NCBI GenBank assembly: GCA_003695085.1
Contig: RFIV01000233.1
Location: 1 to 14,025, forward strand
DNA: 14,025 bases
Source of the DNA: Gammaproteobacteria bacterium
GTDB lineage: Bacteria; Pseudomonadota; Gammaproteobacteria; Pseudomonadales; Oleiphilaceae
Reading direction: 5' to 3'
The position numbers and the translations under genes were made by a program. How positions within the stretch are numbered: position 1 is the first letter of the stretch; every line of letters begins with the position of its first letter. The notes under the pieces are model-generated. The model was not told the origin of the DNA and did not search any database. It saw only the letters and a list, made by a program, of their open reading frames with translations. Positions 1 through 7,205 of the stretch are shown one piece after another.

Positions 1-1241
1 ATATGGCCCACTTCAATACCGCGCTTGATGACGATTCGTCCTTGCCCGCAGGGGCTTGGGTCACCCTCGACAATGTTGCGTAGATCAGCCACGTCGGGCA
101 GGGGAACGTCGCGCTCCCAGTTGATGCCGAAGTAATGCTTGTCATCGATATTGGCACCCGCGGCAAAGTCAGCCATCCTGGCCACGGTTCGGTCAACGAT
201 CAGCGGAATGGGGAGATTGACCGGTCCCAGGGAGCCCGGTCCTGCGCCAATGACGTTGCGAATCTCTTCCTCGCTGGCCATGCGCAGGGGAGCGGCCACC
301 TGCGGCAGCTTTTCCGCCTTGATTTCGTTCAGCTCATGATCGCCACGCACCATCAGCGCCACGAAATCAGCATCGCATTCTTCCGAAGCCGCCACAATGA
401 GCGTCTTGACCGTTTTCTCCACGGGCAGCTCAAACTGCTCCACCAACTCGGCAATGGTCTTGGCGTTGGGTGTGTCAACGAGGCGCATGTCCTCGGACGG
501 CGCCGGCCGCTCGCCTTCGGGGGCAAGGCATTCGCAGGCCTCGATATTGGCGGCGAAGTCGCTGGCATCACTGAAGGCAATGGCATCTTCACCAGACTCG
601 GCCAGCACATGGAATTCGTGCGAGAAATTACCGCCAATGGCCCCGGAATCGGCCTGTACAGGGCGAAAATCGAGCCCCAGGCGTTCAAAGATTCGGGTGT
701 AGGTGGCATGCATGACCTTGTAGGTCTCTTCCAGGGATGCCTTGTCCGTATGGAATGAATAGGCATCCTTCATGATGAACTCGCGTGCGCGCATGATGCC
801 AAAACGCGGGCGACGCTCATCCCGGAACTTGGTCTGAATCTGGTAGAAATTCGCGGGCAGCTGCTTGTAGCTGCGGATTTCGTTGCGAATGAGGTCCGTG
901 ATCACCTCTTCATGGGTGGGGCCCACGCAGAAGTCCCGGTCATGACGGTCCTTGACACGCAACAGCTCGGCGCCGTACTCACCCCAGCGTCCGGATTCCT
1001 GCCACAGCTCAGCAGGCTGGATGGCCGGCATCAACACCTCCTGTGCCCCGCTGCGGTCCATTTCCTCGCGCACAATACGTTCAACCTTGCGCAATACCCG
1101 CAGCCCCATGGGCAGCCAGGTATAAAGGCCGGATGCCAGCTTTCGGATCAGACCTGCACGCAGCATGAGCTGATGGCTGATGACCTCTGCATCGGATGGG
1201 GTTTCTTTCAACGTGGCAATCAGATACTGACTGGCTCGCAT
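1..1241 (-). CDS. proS: Prolyl-tRNA synthetase, N-terminal part (3' end beyond the window)
   Basis: Class II aminoacyl-tRNA synthetase that charges tRNA-Pro with proline in the cytoplasm. The visible 413 codons begin MRASQYLIATLKETPSDAE. They contain the motif 1 region (GLYTWLPMGLRVLRKVE), the PTHEE segment, and motif 2 at about residue 139 (FRDERRPRFGIMRAREF). GGNFSHEFHVL follows. From about residue 222 runs the inserted editing domain (INS) typical of bacterial-type ProRS, which hydrolyses Ala-tRNA-Pro. The reading frame leaves the window at RGIEVGH, where the catalytic core resumes, so motif 3 and the anticodon-binding domain lie outside. The usual length is about 570 residues, so roughly three quarters is present. 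The ATG at 1241-1239 is preceded by GGAG about 11 bases upstream and by a good promoter. No frame damage is seen. Confidence 0.97.
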   Translation of the reverse strand, partial: MRASQYLIATLKETPSDAEVISHQLMLRAGLIRKLASGLYTWLPMGLRVLRKVERIVREEMDRSGAQEVLMPAIQPAELWQESGRWGEYGAELLRVKDRHDRDFCVGPTHEEVITDLIRNEIRSYKQLPANFYQIQTKFRDERRPRFGIMRAREFIMKDAYSFHTDKASLEETYKVMHATYTRIFERLGLDFRPVQADSGAIGGNFSHEFHVLAESGEDAIAFSDASDFAANIEACECLAPEGERPAPSEDMRLVDTPNAKTIAELVEQFELPVEKTVKTLIVAASEECDADFVALMVRGDHELNEIKAEKLPQVAAPLRMASEEEIRNVIGAGPGSLGPVNLPIPLIVDRTVARMADFAAGANIDDKHYFGINWERDVPLPDVADLRNIVEGDPSPCGQGRIVIKRGIEVGH

Positions 1242-1279
1242 GGGATTGAGATCTCCGGAAAAGTGTCGGGAATGGGCGT

Positions 1280-1307
1280 ATTGTAGGGCACCCCGGAATA
1301 ATAGCAA
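1280..1307 (-). promoter_or_regulatory. Probable sigma-70 promoter of proS
   Basis: Read on the minus strand, TTGCTA (1307-1302) and TACAAT (1285-1280) are separated by 16 bases. These match the -35 and -10 consensus at 4/6 and 5/6. The predicted start near 1273 gives a leader of about 30 bases before the proS ATG. Consensus matching by eye only. Confidence 0.55.
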
Positions 1308-1380
1308 GGCGGCCGAAGTACGCGTGTGGCTTGGCTTTGCCGGGTGATTGGGGCATGATTCCGGGCGGAGGTACATCTCA

Positions 1381-1815
1381 ATGAGCCTGACTGCAAAAGA
1401 CGTGCAGACGATCATCCGCACCGGCGTGCCCATGGCGGAGGACATTGATCTGCGAGTGGAATCCCTGTCCTCCGATCACGCGCGCGTGCGCGTACCGTTT
1501 CGGGCGCAAGCCATCCGCCCCGGCGGCACACTGTCCGGTCCGGTGCTCATGTCGGCGGCCGATGCGGCCATGTACGCAGCGATCATGGGCGCGCTGGGAA
1601 AAGTCGAAATGGCGGTCACCAGCAACCTGAACATCAACTTTCTCAAGAAACCGGCGCCCGCGGATCTGATTGCCGAAGCAACGTTGTTGCGTCTGGGGCG
1701 TCGCCTGGCCTTCGTGGAAGTGAGCCTGTTCTGTGATGGAGATGAGACGCTGGTGGCACATGCAACGGGCAGCTATGCCTTGCCGCAGCAACCCGTATCG
1801 CCCACTGAGGCGTGA
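1381..1815 (+). CDS. Hotdog-fold thioesterase-like protein (PaaI/acyl-CoA thioesterase type)
   Basis: A 144-residue single-domain protein likely to hydrolyse an acyl-CoA thioester in the cytoplasm; the substrate is unknown. The segment RPGGTLSGPVLMSAADAAMY (about residues 41-60) has the layout of the central hotdog helix in PaaI-type enzymes, where a Gly-Gly turn is followed by a helix carrying the acidic catalytic residue. Here Arg-Pro replaces the His found before GG in many relatives. TSNLNINFLKKPAPADLIAEA matches the conserved strand that follows. The ATG at 1381 is chosen because GGAGG lies at 1367-1371, 9 bases upstream. A longer TTG start at 1348 has no such site. It is divergent from proS and 60 bases upstream of a TetR gene, so a link to that regulator is possible but unproven. 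Confidence 0.8.
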   Translation: MSLTAKDVQTIIRTGVPMAEDIDLRVESLSSDHARVRVPFRAQAIRPGGTLSGPVLMSAADAAMYAAIMGALGKVEMAVTSNLNINFLKKPAPADLIAEATLLRLGRRLAFVEVSLFCDGDETLVAHATGSYALPQQPVSPTEA

Positions 1816-1826
1816 CATGGATCACA
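1811..1826. promoter_or_regulatory. Candidate CRP/Vfr-type binding site
   Basis: CGTGACATGGATCACA matches the CRP consensus TGTGA-N6-TCACA at 9 of 10 defined positions. It begins inside the thioesterase stop codon region and lies about 50 bases upstream of the tetR ATG. If the -10 is the A/T-rich TATAAA at 1830-1835, the site sits too close to the start for classical activation, so repression or another promoter position would be needed. Inference from consensus only. Confidence 0.35.
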
Positions 1827-1836
1827 TATTATAAAA

Positions 1837-1851
1837 GTGACACATTGTCAC
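1837..1851. promoter_or_regulatory. Candidate TetR operator, perfect 6-3-6 inverted repeat
   Basis: GTGACA-CAT-TGTCAC is a perfect 15-base inverted repeat just downstream of the A/T-rich stretch TATTATAAAA (1827-1836), which probably contains the -10. It lies 24 bases upstream of the tetR start codon. This size and position suit an autoregulatory TetR operator. The half-site GTGA..TCAC also recurs in the upstream 1811-1826 site. Confidence 0.5.
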
Positions 1852-1875
1852 ATTACAAGGAAGCGGAGTACACTG

Positions 1876-2508
1876 ATGAAAAGTTCGGAGCAACAACCCC
1901 CTGCGGTGGAACTGGAGCAGCGCCGCAAGCCGGTTCAGGAGCGAAGCCGTGAGCGTGTGGATCGAATTCTCGCGGTCGCGGCCCAACTGATCAGCGAGAA
2001 AGGGGTGGATGCGCTCAAAACTTCGGAGATAGCGAGAGAGGCCGGCATATCACTGGCATCGCTTTACCGCTACTTTCCGAACAAGGCGGCAGTCATCAAG
2101 GCGATAGCCGAGCGGCATATTGAAAAACTGGATGTCCACATCAAGGCATTCGTTGAAACGCTGGATCTGGAAAGCGGGTTTGATCAACTGATCGATACCT
2201 ACGCGCAGTTTTACCGCACGGAGCCGGGTTACAAGGAGATCTGGTCGGGTGTGGAGGCGATGCCGGAGCTGCAGGCGCTGGATCTGGGCGAGCTTTACGA
2301 CAATGCCCGCGATGTCTCGGAAGCGGCACGGGCGCGTTTCCCGGAGGTGGATCCGGAGCGACTGTGGCTGATCTGCGTCATGTTGCCACGTGCATGCGGG
2401 GCGGTGCTGAGATTGGCCATGAACCTCTCCGAGGAGCAGGCGACCGGCATGGTGGATGAATTGAAACTGATGGTGAAAAGCTATCTCAGGGCCCGGCTGG
2501 GCGAGTGA
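1876..2508 (+). CDS. TetR/AcrR-family transcriptional regulator
   Basis: A 210-residue DNA-binding repressor-type protein. Residues 28-70 form the TetR N-terminal domain (VDRILAVAAQLISEKG, then the helix-turn-helix at about 48-68 with LKTSEIAREAGISLASLYRYF and the usual NK after it). An arginine-rich stretch (about 16-27) precedes it. The rest (about 75-210) is the helical ligand and dimer domain, which is too divergent to name an effector. The ATG at 1876 has GGAG at 1865-1868, 7 bases upstream. The GTG at 1837 is rejected because it lies in an inverted repeat and lacks a ribosome site. It sits 30 bases before a four-gene oxidation cluster on the same strand. It probably controls that cluster and itself, possibly in one transcript, since no terminator is visible between them. 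Confidence 0.92.
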   Translation: MKSSEQQPPAVELEQRRKPVQERSRERVDRILAVAAQLISEKGVDALKTSEIAREAGISLASLYRYFPNKAAVIKAIAERHIEKLDVHIKAFVETLDLESGFDQLIDTYAQFYRTEPGYKEIWSGVEAMPELQALDLGELYDNARDVSEAARARFPEVDPERLWLICVMLPRACGAVLRLAMNLSEEQATGMVDELKLMVKSYLRARLGE

Positions 2509-2538
2509 TCTGGCCGGCCCGGTGCACAGGAGGCGCAC

Positions 2539-3738
2539 ATGGTCGGCAAGCACAACACGGATGCAGATTACGCAAGCTGGGTGCAGGCAGCGGGGAATGA
2601 ACGGCCTGCTGCCGTAGTGGATCTGGATGCTGTCGAGCGCAATCTCGACACGCTTGTCCTGCAGGCGGGCGGAAAGCCCCTGCGTCTGGTGACCAAGTCC
2701 ATCCGTTGCCGTGAAGTGCTGGCCCACTGTCTGCATTATCTGGGGCATCATTGTGCCGGGTTGATGGCCTATCATCCTGCGGAAGCGGCCTGGCTCTCCG
2801 GGTGCTTCAACCAATCCATTCTCATTGCATACCCCTCTTTGAACCGCCGCGCCCTGTCTCAGGCATTGCAAGCGGTCGGTCAGGGGGCGGACATCACCTT
2901 CATGGTCGATTCTGCGGCTCACCTGCAAGCCCTGGCGTCGCAACGTCCTGACGATGCGCTCACCATCAAGGTGGCCATTGATCTGGATCTGTCCTCCCAC
3001 TGGCCGCGGCTGTGTTTTGGCGTGCAGCGATCATCCGTAAGAGACGTGCGCCGGTTGCGGGCGCTTGTTCAGGCTATTCAGCGCGCGGCTCATTTCAGGC
3101 TGGTGGGGGTGCTGGGCTATGAGGCCCAGATTGCCGGAGTGCCGGATGCCTTGCCCGGCAAACCGCTACACGGCGCCCTTGTGCCCGGCCTGAAGAGGCT
3201 GAGTCAGAGGCATGTCCGACGCTGGCGATACAGTGCTGTGAAGGCAATTCAGGCTGAAGGCATAGAGTTGGCATTCGTGAACGGTGGCGGTACCGGGTCC
3301 GTCGCGTGGACAGCGGGCTGTCCTGAGGTCACCGAAGTTGCTGTGGGATCGGGCGTCTTCGCACCGCATCTGTTTGACCACTATGCCTCTCTGGAGCTGA
3401 CACCAGCAGCGGGGTTTGTGCTTTCGGTGGATCGGTATCCGGAGCCCGGTGTGCTGACCTGTGGCGGGGGCGGCTATGTCGCCTCGGGAGCGGCCGATTC
3501 CTCGCGTTTGCCCCGGCCTGTCTGGCCGACCGGGGCACGCCTGTTGCCTCTGGAGGGCGCCGGAGAAGTGCAGACGCCGGTACGTGCGCCGCTGTCCAGT
3601 CAGGCCGAATCCGTTGTATTCCGGCACGCGAAAGCCGGAGAGCTCTGCGAGCGGTTTGATTCACTGATTTTGCACCGCGGTGGCAAAGCGGAGGCATCTG
3701 CCTCCACATATCGGGGGGAAGGCCGGACATTCATATAG
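2539..3738 (+). CDS. PLP-dependent alanine-racemase-fold protein (amino acid deaminase/aldolase, D-threonine-aldolase-like)
   Basis: A 399-residue fold-type III PLP enzyme. The N-terminal barrel opens with PAAVVDLDAVERNL (about residues 23-36) and the likely Schiff-base lysine is K53 in LRLVTKSIRC. GVLGYEAQIAG and FVNGGGTGSV are typical phosphate-binding and barrel segments. The C-terminal beta domain ends with FRHAKAGELCERF and STYRGEGRTF. H363 or H379 could serve as metal or catalytic ligands, as histidine does in D-threonine aldolases (inference). Relatives are annotated as amino acid deaminase/aldolase; true substrates are mostly unknown. Likely reactions are retro-aldol cleavage or dehydration of a beta-hydroxy D-amino acid. 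AGGAGG at 2528-2533, 5 bases before the ATG, is a strong ribosome site. It is the first gene after tetR and 58 bases before the GMC gene. Confidence 0.85.
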   Translation: MVGKHNTDADYASWVQAAGNERPAAVVDLDAVERNLDTLVLQAGGKPLRLVTKSIRCREVLAHCLHYLGHHCAGLMAYHPAEAAWLSGCFNQSILIAYPSLNRRALSQALQAVGQGADITFMVDSAAHLQALASQRPDDALTIKVAIDLDLSSHWPRLCFGVQRSSVRDVRRLRALVQAIQRAAHFRLVGVLGYEAQIAGVPDALPGKPLHGALVPGLKRLSQRHVRRWRYSAVKAIQAEGIELAFVNGGGTGSVAWTAGCPEVTEVAVGSGVFAPHLFDHYASLELTPAAGFVLSVDRYPEPGVLTCGGGGYVASGAADSSRLPRPVWPTGARLLPLEGAGEVQTPVRAPLSSQAESVVFRHAKAGELCERFDSLILHRGGKAEASASTYRGEGRTFI

Positions 3739-3740
3739 TG

Positions 3741-3779
3741 CCCCGAAAGGCATCTCGGGGAAGGTCCCCTTTTACGGGG
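3741..3779 (+). other. Intergenic inverted repeats with two alternative pairings
   Basis: Between the PLP enzyme and the GMC gene, CCCCGA (3741-3746) can pair with TCGGGG (3755-3760), and CCCC (3766-3769) with GGGG (3776-3779). Alternatively CCCCGAAAGG (3741-3750) can pair with CCTTTTACGGGG (3768-3779), leaving small bulges. The options are mutually exclusive. No T-run follows the last stem, so it is not a normal terminator. It could be an mRNA processing or stability element that sets different levels for the two genes. Confidence 0.4.
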
Positions 3780-3796
3780 TGTGGTGAGACGTGTAC

Positions 3797-5212
3797 ATGA
3801 AATTCTGGGATTACATCATTATCGGTTCAGGCCCGGGTGGCAGCGTCATGGCTGCACGCCTGGCGGTCTCCGGTGCCCGCTGCCTGATGTTGGAAGCGGG
3901 CAGGAGGTACCGGCCCGAAGACTATCCGGACAATGAACTGGACGCCAACACCCGCCTGATGTGGCATGGCGGCATTGATCTGACTGACGATGCAGGCCTG
4001 GTGCTGCTCAGGGGCAAGGCGCTGGGTGGCGGGAGTATCATCAACCAGTGTTTGCTTGACCGGTTCGATGAAAGCGTCTGGGCGGACTGGCGCATGCAGG
4101 CCGGTATGGATGACCTGACCGCTGAAGTCATGGCACCGCACTACGAAGCGGTTGAATCTGCGATCAGTCTCCAGCACATCCCGCGCGCGCACTGGAATGG
4201 CAACGCCCGGCTCTATGTGCGCGGCTTCGAAGCCTGTGGCTATCGCTGGGCGCCCTTGCGGCGAGGCCAAAGCCGGTGCTCACCGGAGCATGACTGCATT
4301 CAGTGTCTGGGCGGGTGCCGGCGCCAGTCCAAGCAGAGCATGGCAGTGACCTTCCTGCCGGAGGCGGAAAAGCATGGGCTGGTCGTGCAAACCGGGTGTG
4401 AGGTGAAAGCGGTACATCCCGGGCCACATTATGCCGTGGTGTCTGTTCGGCAGGCGGGTCAGATCAAGCGCCTGTACGCGCGCAAGGTGGTCCTTGCGGC
4501 CGGTGCATTGGGTACGGCGGGGATTCTTCTGAGGTCAGGGCTCAAATCCCACCTGCCCGCGCTGGGAGAGTACTTCTATTGCCATCCTCAGTTCATGAGC
4601 CTGGCGCGCATGGATGATGTAGTGGACGCTCACAAGGGCGCATTGCAGGCAGTCAAATCCGACGATCCTGAATTCCGCAGGCAGGGTTTCAAGCTCGAAA
4701 ATGTCTTTGCCGGCCCGATAGCCATCAGCCTCTTGCGCAAGGGATGGGGAGCCGGGCATCAGCGATTCATGAAGGACTACCGCCGACTCGCGTGTATTGA
4801 GGTGGCGGTTCGTGACGTCACCCCCGGGCACATCCGGGTGGATGGTGCGGGGCGTACCCGAGTACACAAGACGCTGGGCGTTGAAGACCTGGCGCGGGCC
4901 AGGGCGGGCCAGTCGGCGATCGAAGCGATCTTCAGAGCGGTGGATGCCCGCGAGATTCACCACGGGGCCATACGCATTGGTTTACATCTGATGGGGGGCG
5001 CTCGTCTGGGAGTGGATCCACGAATCAGCGTAGTCGGGCCTGACGGTCAGGTGCACGATCATCCTTCGCTCATGGTATGTGATGGCAGCCTGTTTCCGTC
5101 CGCCCCGGGCATCAACCCCTCTCTCACGATCATGGCGCTGGCCGACAGGCTGGCACGCATGGAAACGGGACAGCGCCTTGAAAGCTCCGGCGTTGAGGAG
5201 GCACTTGCATGA
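3797..5212 (+). CDS. GMC-family FAD-dependent oxidoreductase
   Basis: A 471-residue flavoprotein that probably oxidises an alcohol to an aldehyde or ketone. The N-terminal dinucleotide fold is DYIIIGSGPGGSVMAARL (G10-x-G12-x-x-G15). LRGKALGGGSIINQ is the GMC signature. A cysteine cluster C161-x5-C167-x2-C170-x3-C174 follows, then KQSMAVTFLPEAEKHG, as in the cholesterol-oxidase and bacterial alcohol-dehydrogenase branches. The C-terminal catalytic region has a His in LHLMGGARLG, CDGSLFPSAPGINPSLTIMA and an alanine/aspartate helix. There is no signal peptide or transmembrane helix, so it is cytoplasmic or peripheral. ATG 3797 is preferred over the in-frame GTG 3791; neither has a strong ribosome site. 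Its stop overlaps the next start as ATGA. The electron acceptor (oxygen, quinone or cytochrome) cannot be read from the sequence. Confidence 0.9.
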   Translation: MKFWDYIIIGSGPGGSVMAARLAVSGARCLMLEAGRRYRPEDYPDNELDANTRLMWHGGIDLTDDAGLVLLRGKALGGGSIINQCLLDRFDESVWADWRMQAGMDDLTAEVMAPHYEAVESAISLQHIPRAHWNGNARLYVRGFEACGYRWAPLRRGQSRCSPEHDCIQCLGGCRRQSKQSMAVTFLPEAEKHGLVVQTGCEVKAVHPGPHYAVVSVRQAGQIKRLYARKVVLAAGALGTAGILLRSGLKSHLPALGEYFYCHPQFMSLARMDDVVDAHKGALQAVKSDDPEFRRQGFKLENVFAGPIAISLLRKGWGAGHQRFMKDYRRLACIEVAVRDVTPGHIRVDGAGRTRVHKTLGVEDLARARAGQSAIEAIFRAVDAREIHHGAIRIGLHLMGGARLGVDPRISVVGPDGQVHDHPSLMVCDGSLFPSAPGINPSLTIMALADRLARMETGQRLESSGVEEALA

Positions 5213-5613
5213 CACAGGGTTCTCGCTATCTCGGCCACCGGGCACTGCGCACACTGGAGCGACTGGGCGATGTGATGTGTCCGGGGGAGGGGACGTTGCC
5301 GCGCTTCGGGGATACAGGCTGCATTGCCTGGACAGATCAGATTCTCGAAGTCACGCCATCGGGTGATGTGCGGGACCTGAACCGGCTGCTGACGGCCCTG
5401 AGCTTTCTGCCTGCCCCCCTTCTGGTTGCTTTGCTGCGCCGTGCCGCGGACGCGGAGCGAGCGCCTGGCCCCTTGCGCCCGCTGCTGCGCCAATTCGACC
5501 TGGGGCTGAGAGGGCTGGTGTACAGCCTGTATTACTCGGGCAAGGGGAACGGCGGGCAATCGTCCGGTGTGCTGGAGGCTCTTCAATATGACGTTCACTG
5601 TGAGGAAAACTGA
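5209..5613 (+). CDS. Small protein, possible accessory subunit of the GMC oxidoreductase
   Basis: A 134-residue protein that I cannot assign firmly. It starts at the ATG overlapping the GMC stop codon (ATGA at 5209-5212), so translational coupling is likely. It ends one base before the aldehyde dehydrogenase ATG. The N-terminal LGHRALRTLERLGDVMCPGE resembles the opening of gluconate 2-dehydrogenase subunit 3-like proteins and the N-terminal helical region of long-chain alcohol oxidases, where a Leu-x-x-Leu-x-Asp helix is followed by a Pro-Gly turn. The centre (LLTALSFLPAPLLVALLRRA) is a hydrophobic helix that could contact the membrane or the partner protein. There is no signal peptide and no Tat motif. 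The C-terminal part (LGLRGLVYSLYYSGKGNGG) resembles the Tyr-rich end of such subunits. A subunit role rests mainly on overlap and context. Confidence 0.7.
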   Translation: MTQGSRYLGHRALRTLERLGDVMCPGEGTLPRFGDTGCIAWTDQILEVTPSGDVRDLNRLLTALSFLPAPLLVALLRRAADAERAPGPLRPLLRQFDLGLRGLVYSLYYSGKGNGGQSSGVLEALQYDVHCEEN

Positions 5614-5614
5614 G

Positions 5615-7171
5615 ATGGAAACACTGGGCATACAGGATGTTCAGGGAAGGGCGCCAGAGGGGTCCGATGGCAGAGACACGCATGTGCCGGCAGATGATTA
5701 CACGCCGCTCATGGCCCATCTGCGTCGTCAGGGGGAAGCGTTGGGCGCGGTGCCTGTCAAGACGCGAGCCCAGGCAGTTGATGCCATCATCACGCATGTC
5801 TGTCGTCACCAGAAGGCGATCGTCCGGCAGATTCAGGTGGAAACAGGTAAAACCGCGACTGACGCGCTGGTGTCCGAAGTGCTGGGCACGCTGGACACGC
5901 TGCACTGGCTTCGAAACAACGCACCGCGTTTGCTGAAGGATCACAGGGTTCGAACCCCCTTGTTGCTCATGGGCAAGAAAAGCTGCATTTGGCACGAGCC
6001 GGTGGGCGTGGGGTTGGTGATTGCCCCCTGGAATTACCCCTTTCACATCGCGCTGACCAATGTGGTGGCGGCGCTGGTGGCAGGCAATGCTGTGGTCCTC
6101 AAGCCAAGCGAGTGGACACCTCTGACCGGCGTGATGGAAGCCGCCGTGGGGGCCAGCGAACTCTTTGCACCCGCATTTGAGGTCGTGTACGGGAACGGTG
6201 CGACCGGTCAGACGTTGATTGAGGCCGGGCCGGATAGGGTGTGCTTTACCGGAAGCATTCGTACCGGGCGTGCCATCATGGAGCAATGTGCCAATGCGGG
6301 CATTCCGGTGGAGCTGGAGCTTGGCGGGAAAGACGCCGCTCTGGTGACGGAAGACGTCAACCTGGAGCGCACCGTGCGCGGTGTGCTTTGGGGCGCTCTG
6401 ACCAACGCAGGACAAAGCTGTACCTCGATTGAACAGCTTTGGGTACAGGAGTCGGTATTCGAGCCATTCATGAAGCGGCTTTGCCAGCACGCGGAAGGCC
6501 TGATTGTGAATCGCGATCGGGCCGGCGAGGCAGACATGGGTTGGATGACCACGTCATTTCAGGCGGATCGTGTGCGTCAGCATTGGGATGAGGCCGTGGC
6601 GAAAGGCGGGCGTGTCTGGCTGCCGCTGAGGACGTTGCCGGAGCAACCTCAGGTGCTGCTGCCGGGCGTCATTGAGGTAACCGACCCCCAATGCAAGCTG
6701 TGGCAGGAGGAGACCTTCGGTCCGGTTATCGCCGTGCGCAGGTACACGGACGACATGAAGGTCGTCGGGGAGATCAATGCGCTACCCTATGGTCTGAGTG
6801 CGAGTATCTGGTGCCGGGATACCCGGCGGGCCAGTCAGTTGGCTCGCCGCCTGCGTGTCGGGGCTGTCTCCATCAACAATGTCATGCTGACCGAAGGACA
6901 CCCGGGGCTGCCCTTCGGAGGGTGCAAGGCCAGTGGGTTTGGCAAGGTCAAGGGTGAGGATGGCCTGCTCGCCTGGGCGCATCGCAAGGCAGTGATGATC
7001 GACGGTCAGAAGGCGATGACCGAGCCGAACTGGTTTCCCTACGCGCCCGACAAGTATCGGGCGTTTGAGCAACTCATTCTGGCGCTGTTTGGTGCTCGGG
7101 GCTGGCGGAAGGCGTGGGGGTTGATCAAGGCAGCACTGGCGCTGGACAAGAGCGTCAGGAAGGACACTTGA
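5615..7171 (+). CDS. Aldehyde dehydrogenase (succinate-semialdehyde dehydrogenase-like), NAD(P)+-dependent
   Basis: A 518-residue ALDH superfamily enzyme that oxidises an aldehyde to a carboxylic acid. All core residues are visible: N140 in APWNYPFH, the cofactor loop VCFTGSIRTGRAI, the general base E235 in VELELGGK and the nucleophile C269 in NAGQSCTS. The 34-residue spacing between E235 and C269 is canonical. ETFGPVIAV and LPFGGCKASGFGKVKGEDGL complete the set. After the fold, about 45 extra residues (from NWFPYAPDKYRAFEQL to the end) contain a hydrophobic, basic helix as in some ALDHs annotated as succinic-semialdehyde dehydrogenase. True substrate is likely set by the neighbouring GMC enzyme. 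The ATG at 5615 follows GAGGA (5602-5606). In-frame upstream starts at 5567 (GTG) and 5588 (ATG) lie inside the preceding gene. Confidence 0.93.
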   Translation: METLGIQDVQGRAPEGSDGRDTHVPADDYTPLMAHLRRQGEALGAVPVKTRAQAVDAIITHVCRHQKAIVRQIQVETGKTATDALVSEVLGTLDTLHWLRNNAPRLLKDHRVRTPLLLMGKKSCIWHEPVGVGLVIAPWNYPFHIALTNVVAALVAGNAVVLKPSEWTPLTGVMEAAVGASELFAPAFEVVYGNGATGQTLIEAGPDRVCFTGSIRTGRAIMEQCANAGIPVELELGGKDAALVTEDVNLERTVRGVLWGALTNAGQSCTSIEQLWVQESVFEPFMKRLCQHAEGLIVNRDRAGEADMGWMTTSFQADRVRQHWDEAVAKGGRVWLPLRTLPEQPQVLLPGVIEVTDPQCKLWQEETFGPVIAVRRYTDDMKVVGEINALPYGLSASIWCRDTRRASQLARRLRVGAVSINNVMLTEGHPGLPFGGCKASGFGKVKGEDGLLAWAHRKAVMIDGQKAMTEPNWFPYAPDKYRAFEQLILALFGARGWRKAWGLIKAALALDKSVRKDT

Positions 7172-7205
7172 CTCCCGCCTGCTCCGACACGCGTGCGAAA
7201 ACCTG

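Noticed and set aside
1348..1380. Upstream TTG start for the thioesterase-like gene
   Set aside because: GGAGG at 1367-1371 points to the ATG at 1381, and the extra residues match no hotdog-fold segment.
2050..3000. Open frame of 316 codons antisense to tetR and the PLP gene
   Set aside because: It spans two well-supported genes and their intergenic gap, is Cys/His/Arg-rich in the manner of reverse-frame translation, and has no recognisable motif.
5945..5958. GGGTTCGAACCCCC, resembling a tRNA T-arm or an integration-site remnant
   Set aside because: Only three stem pairs form, no other tRNA arms flank it, and it falls within a continuous, conserved ALDH reading frame.
5351..6490. Long open frame (379 codons) antisense to the aldehyde dehydrogenase
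   Set aside because: High G+C shadow frame. It has no ribosome site, signal, or domain pattern, and it lies opposite clearly conserved ALDH motifs.
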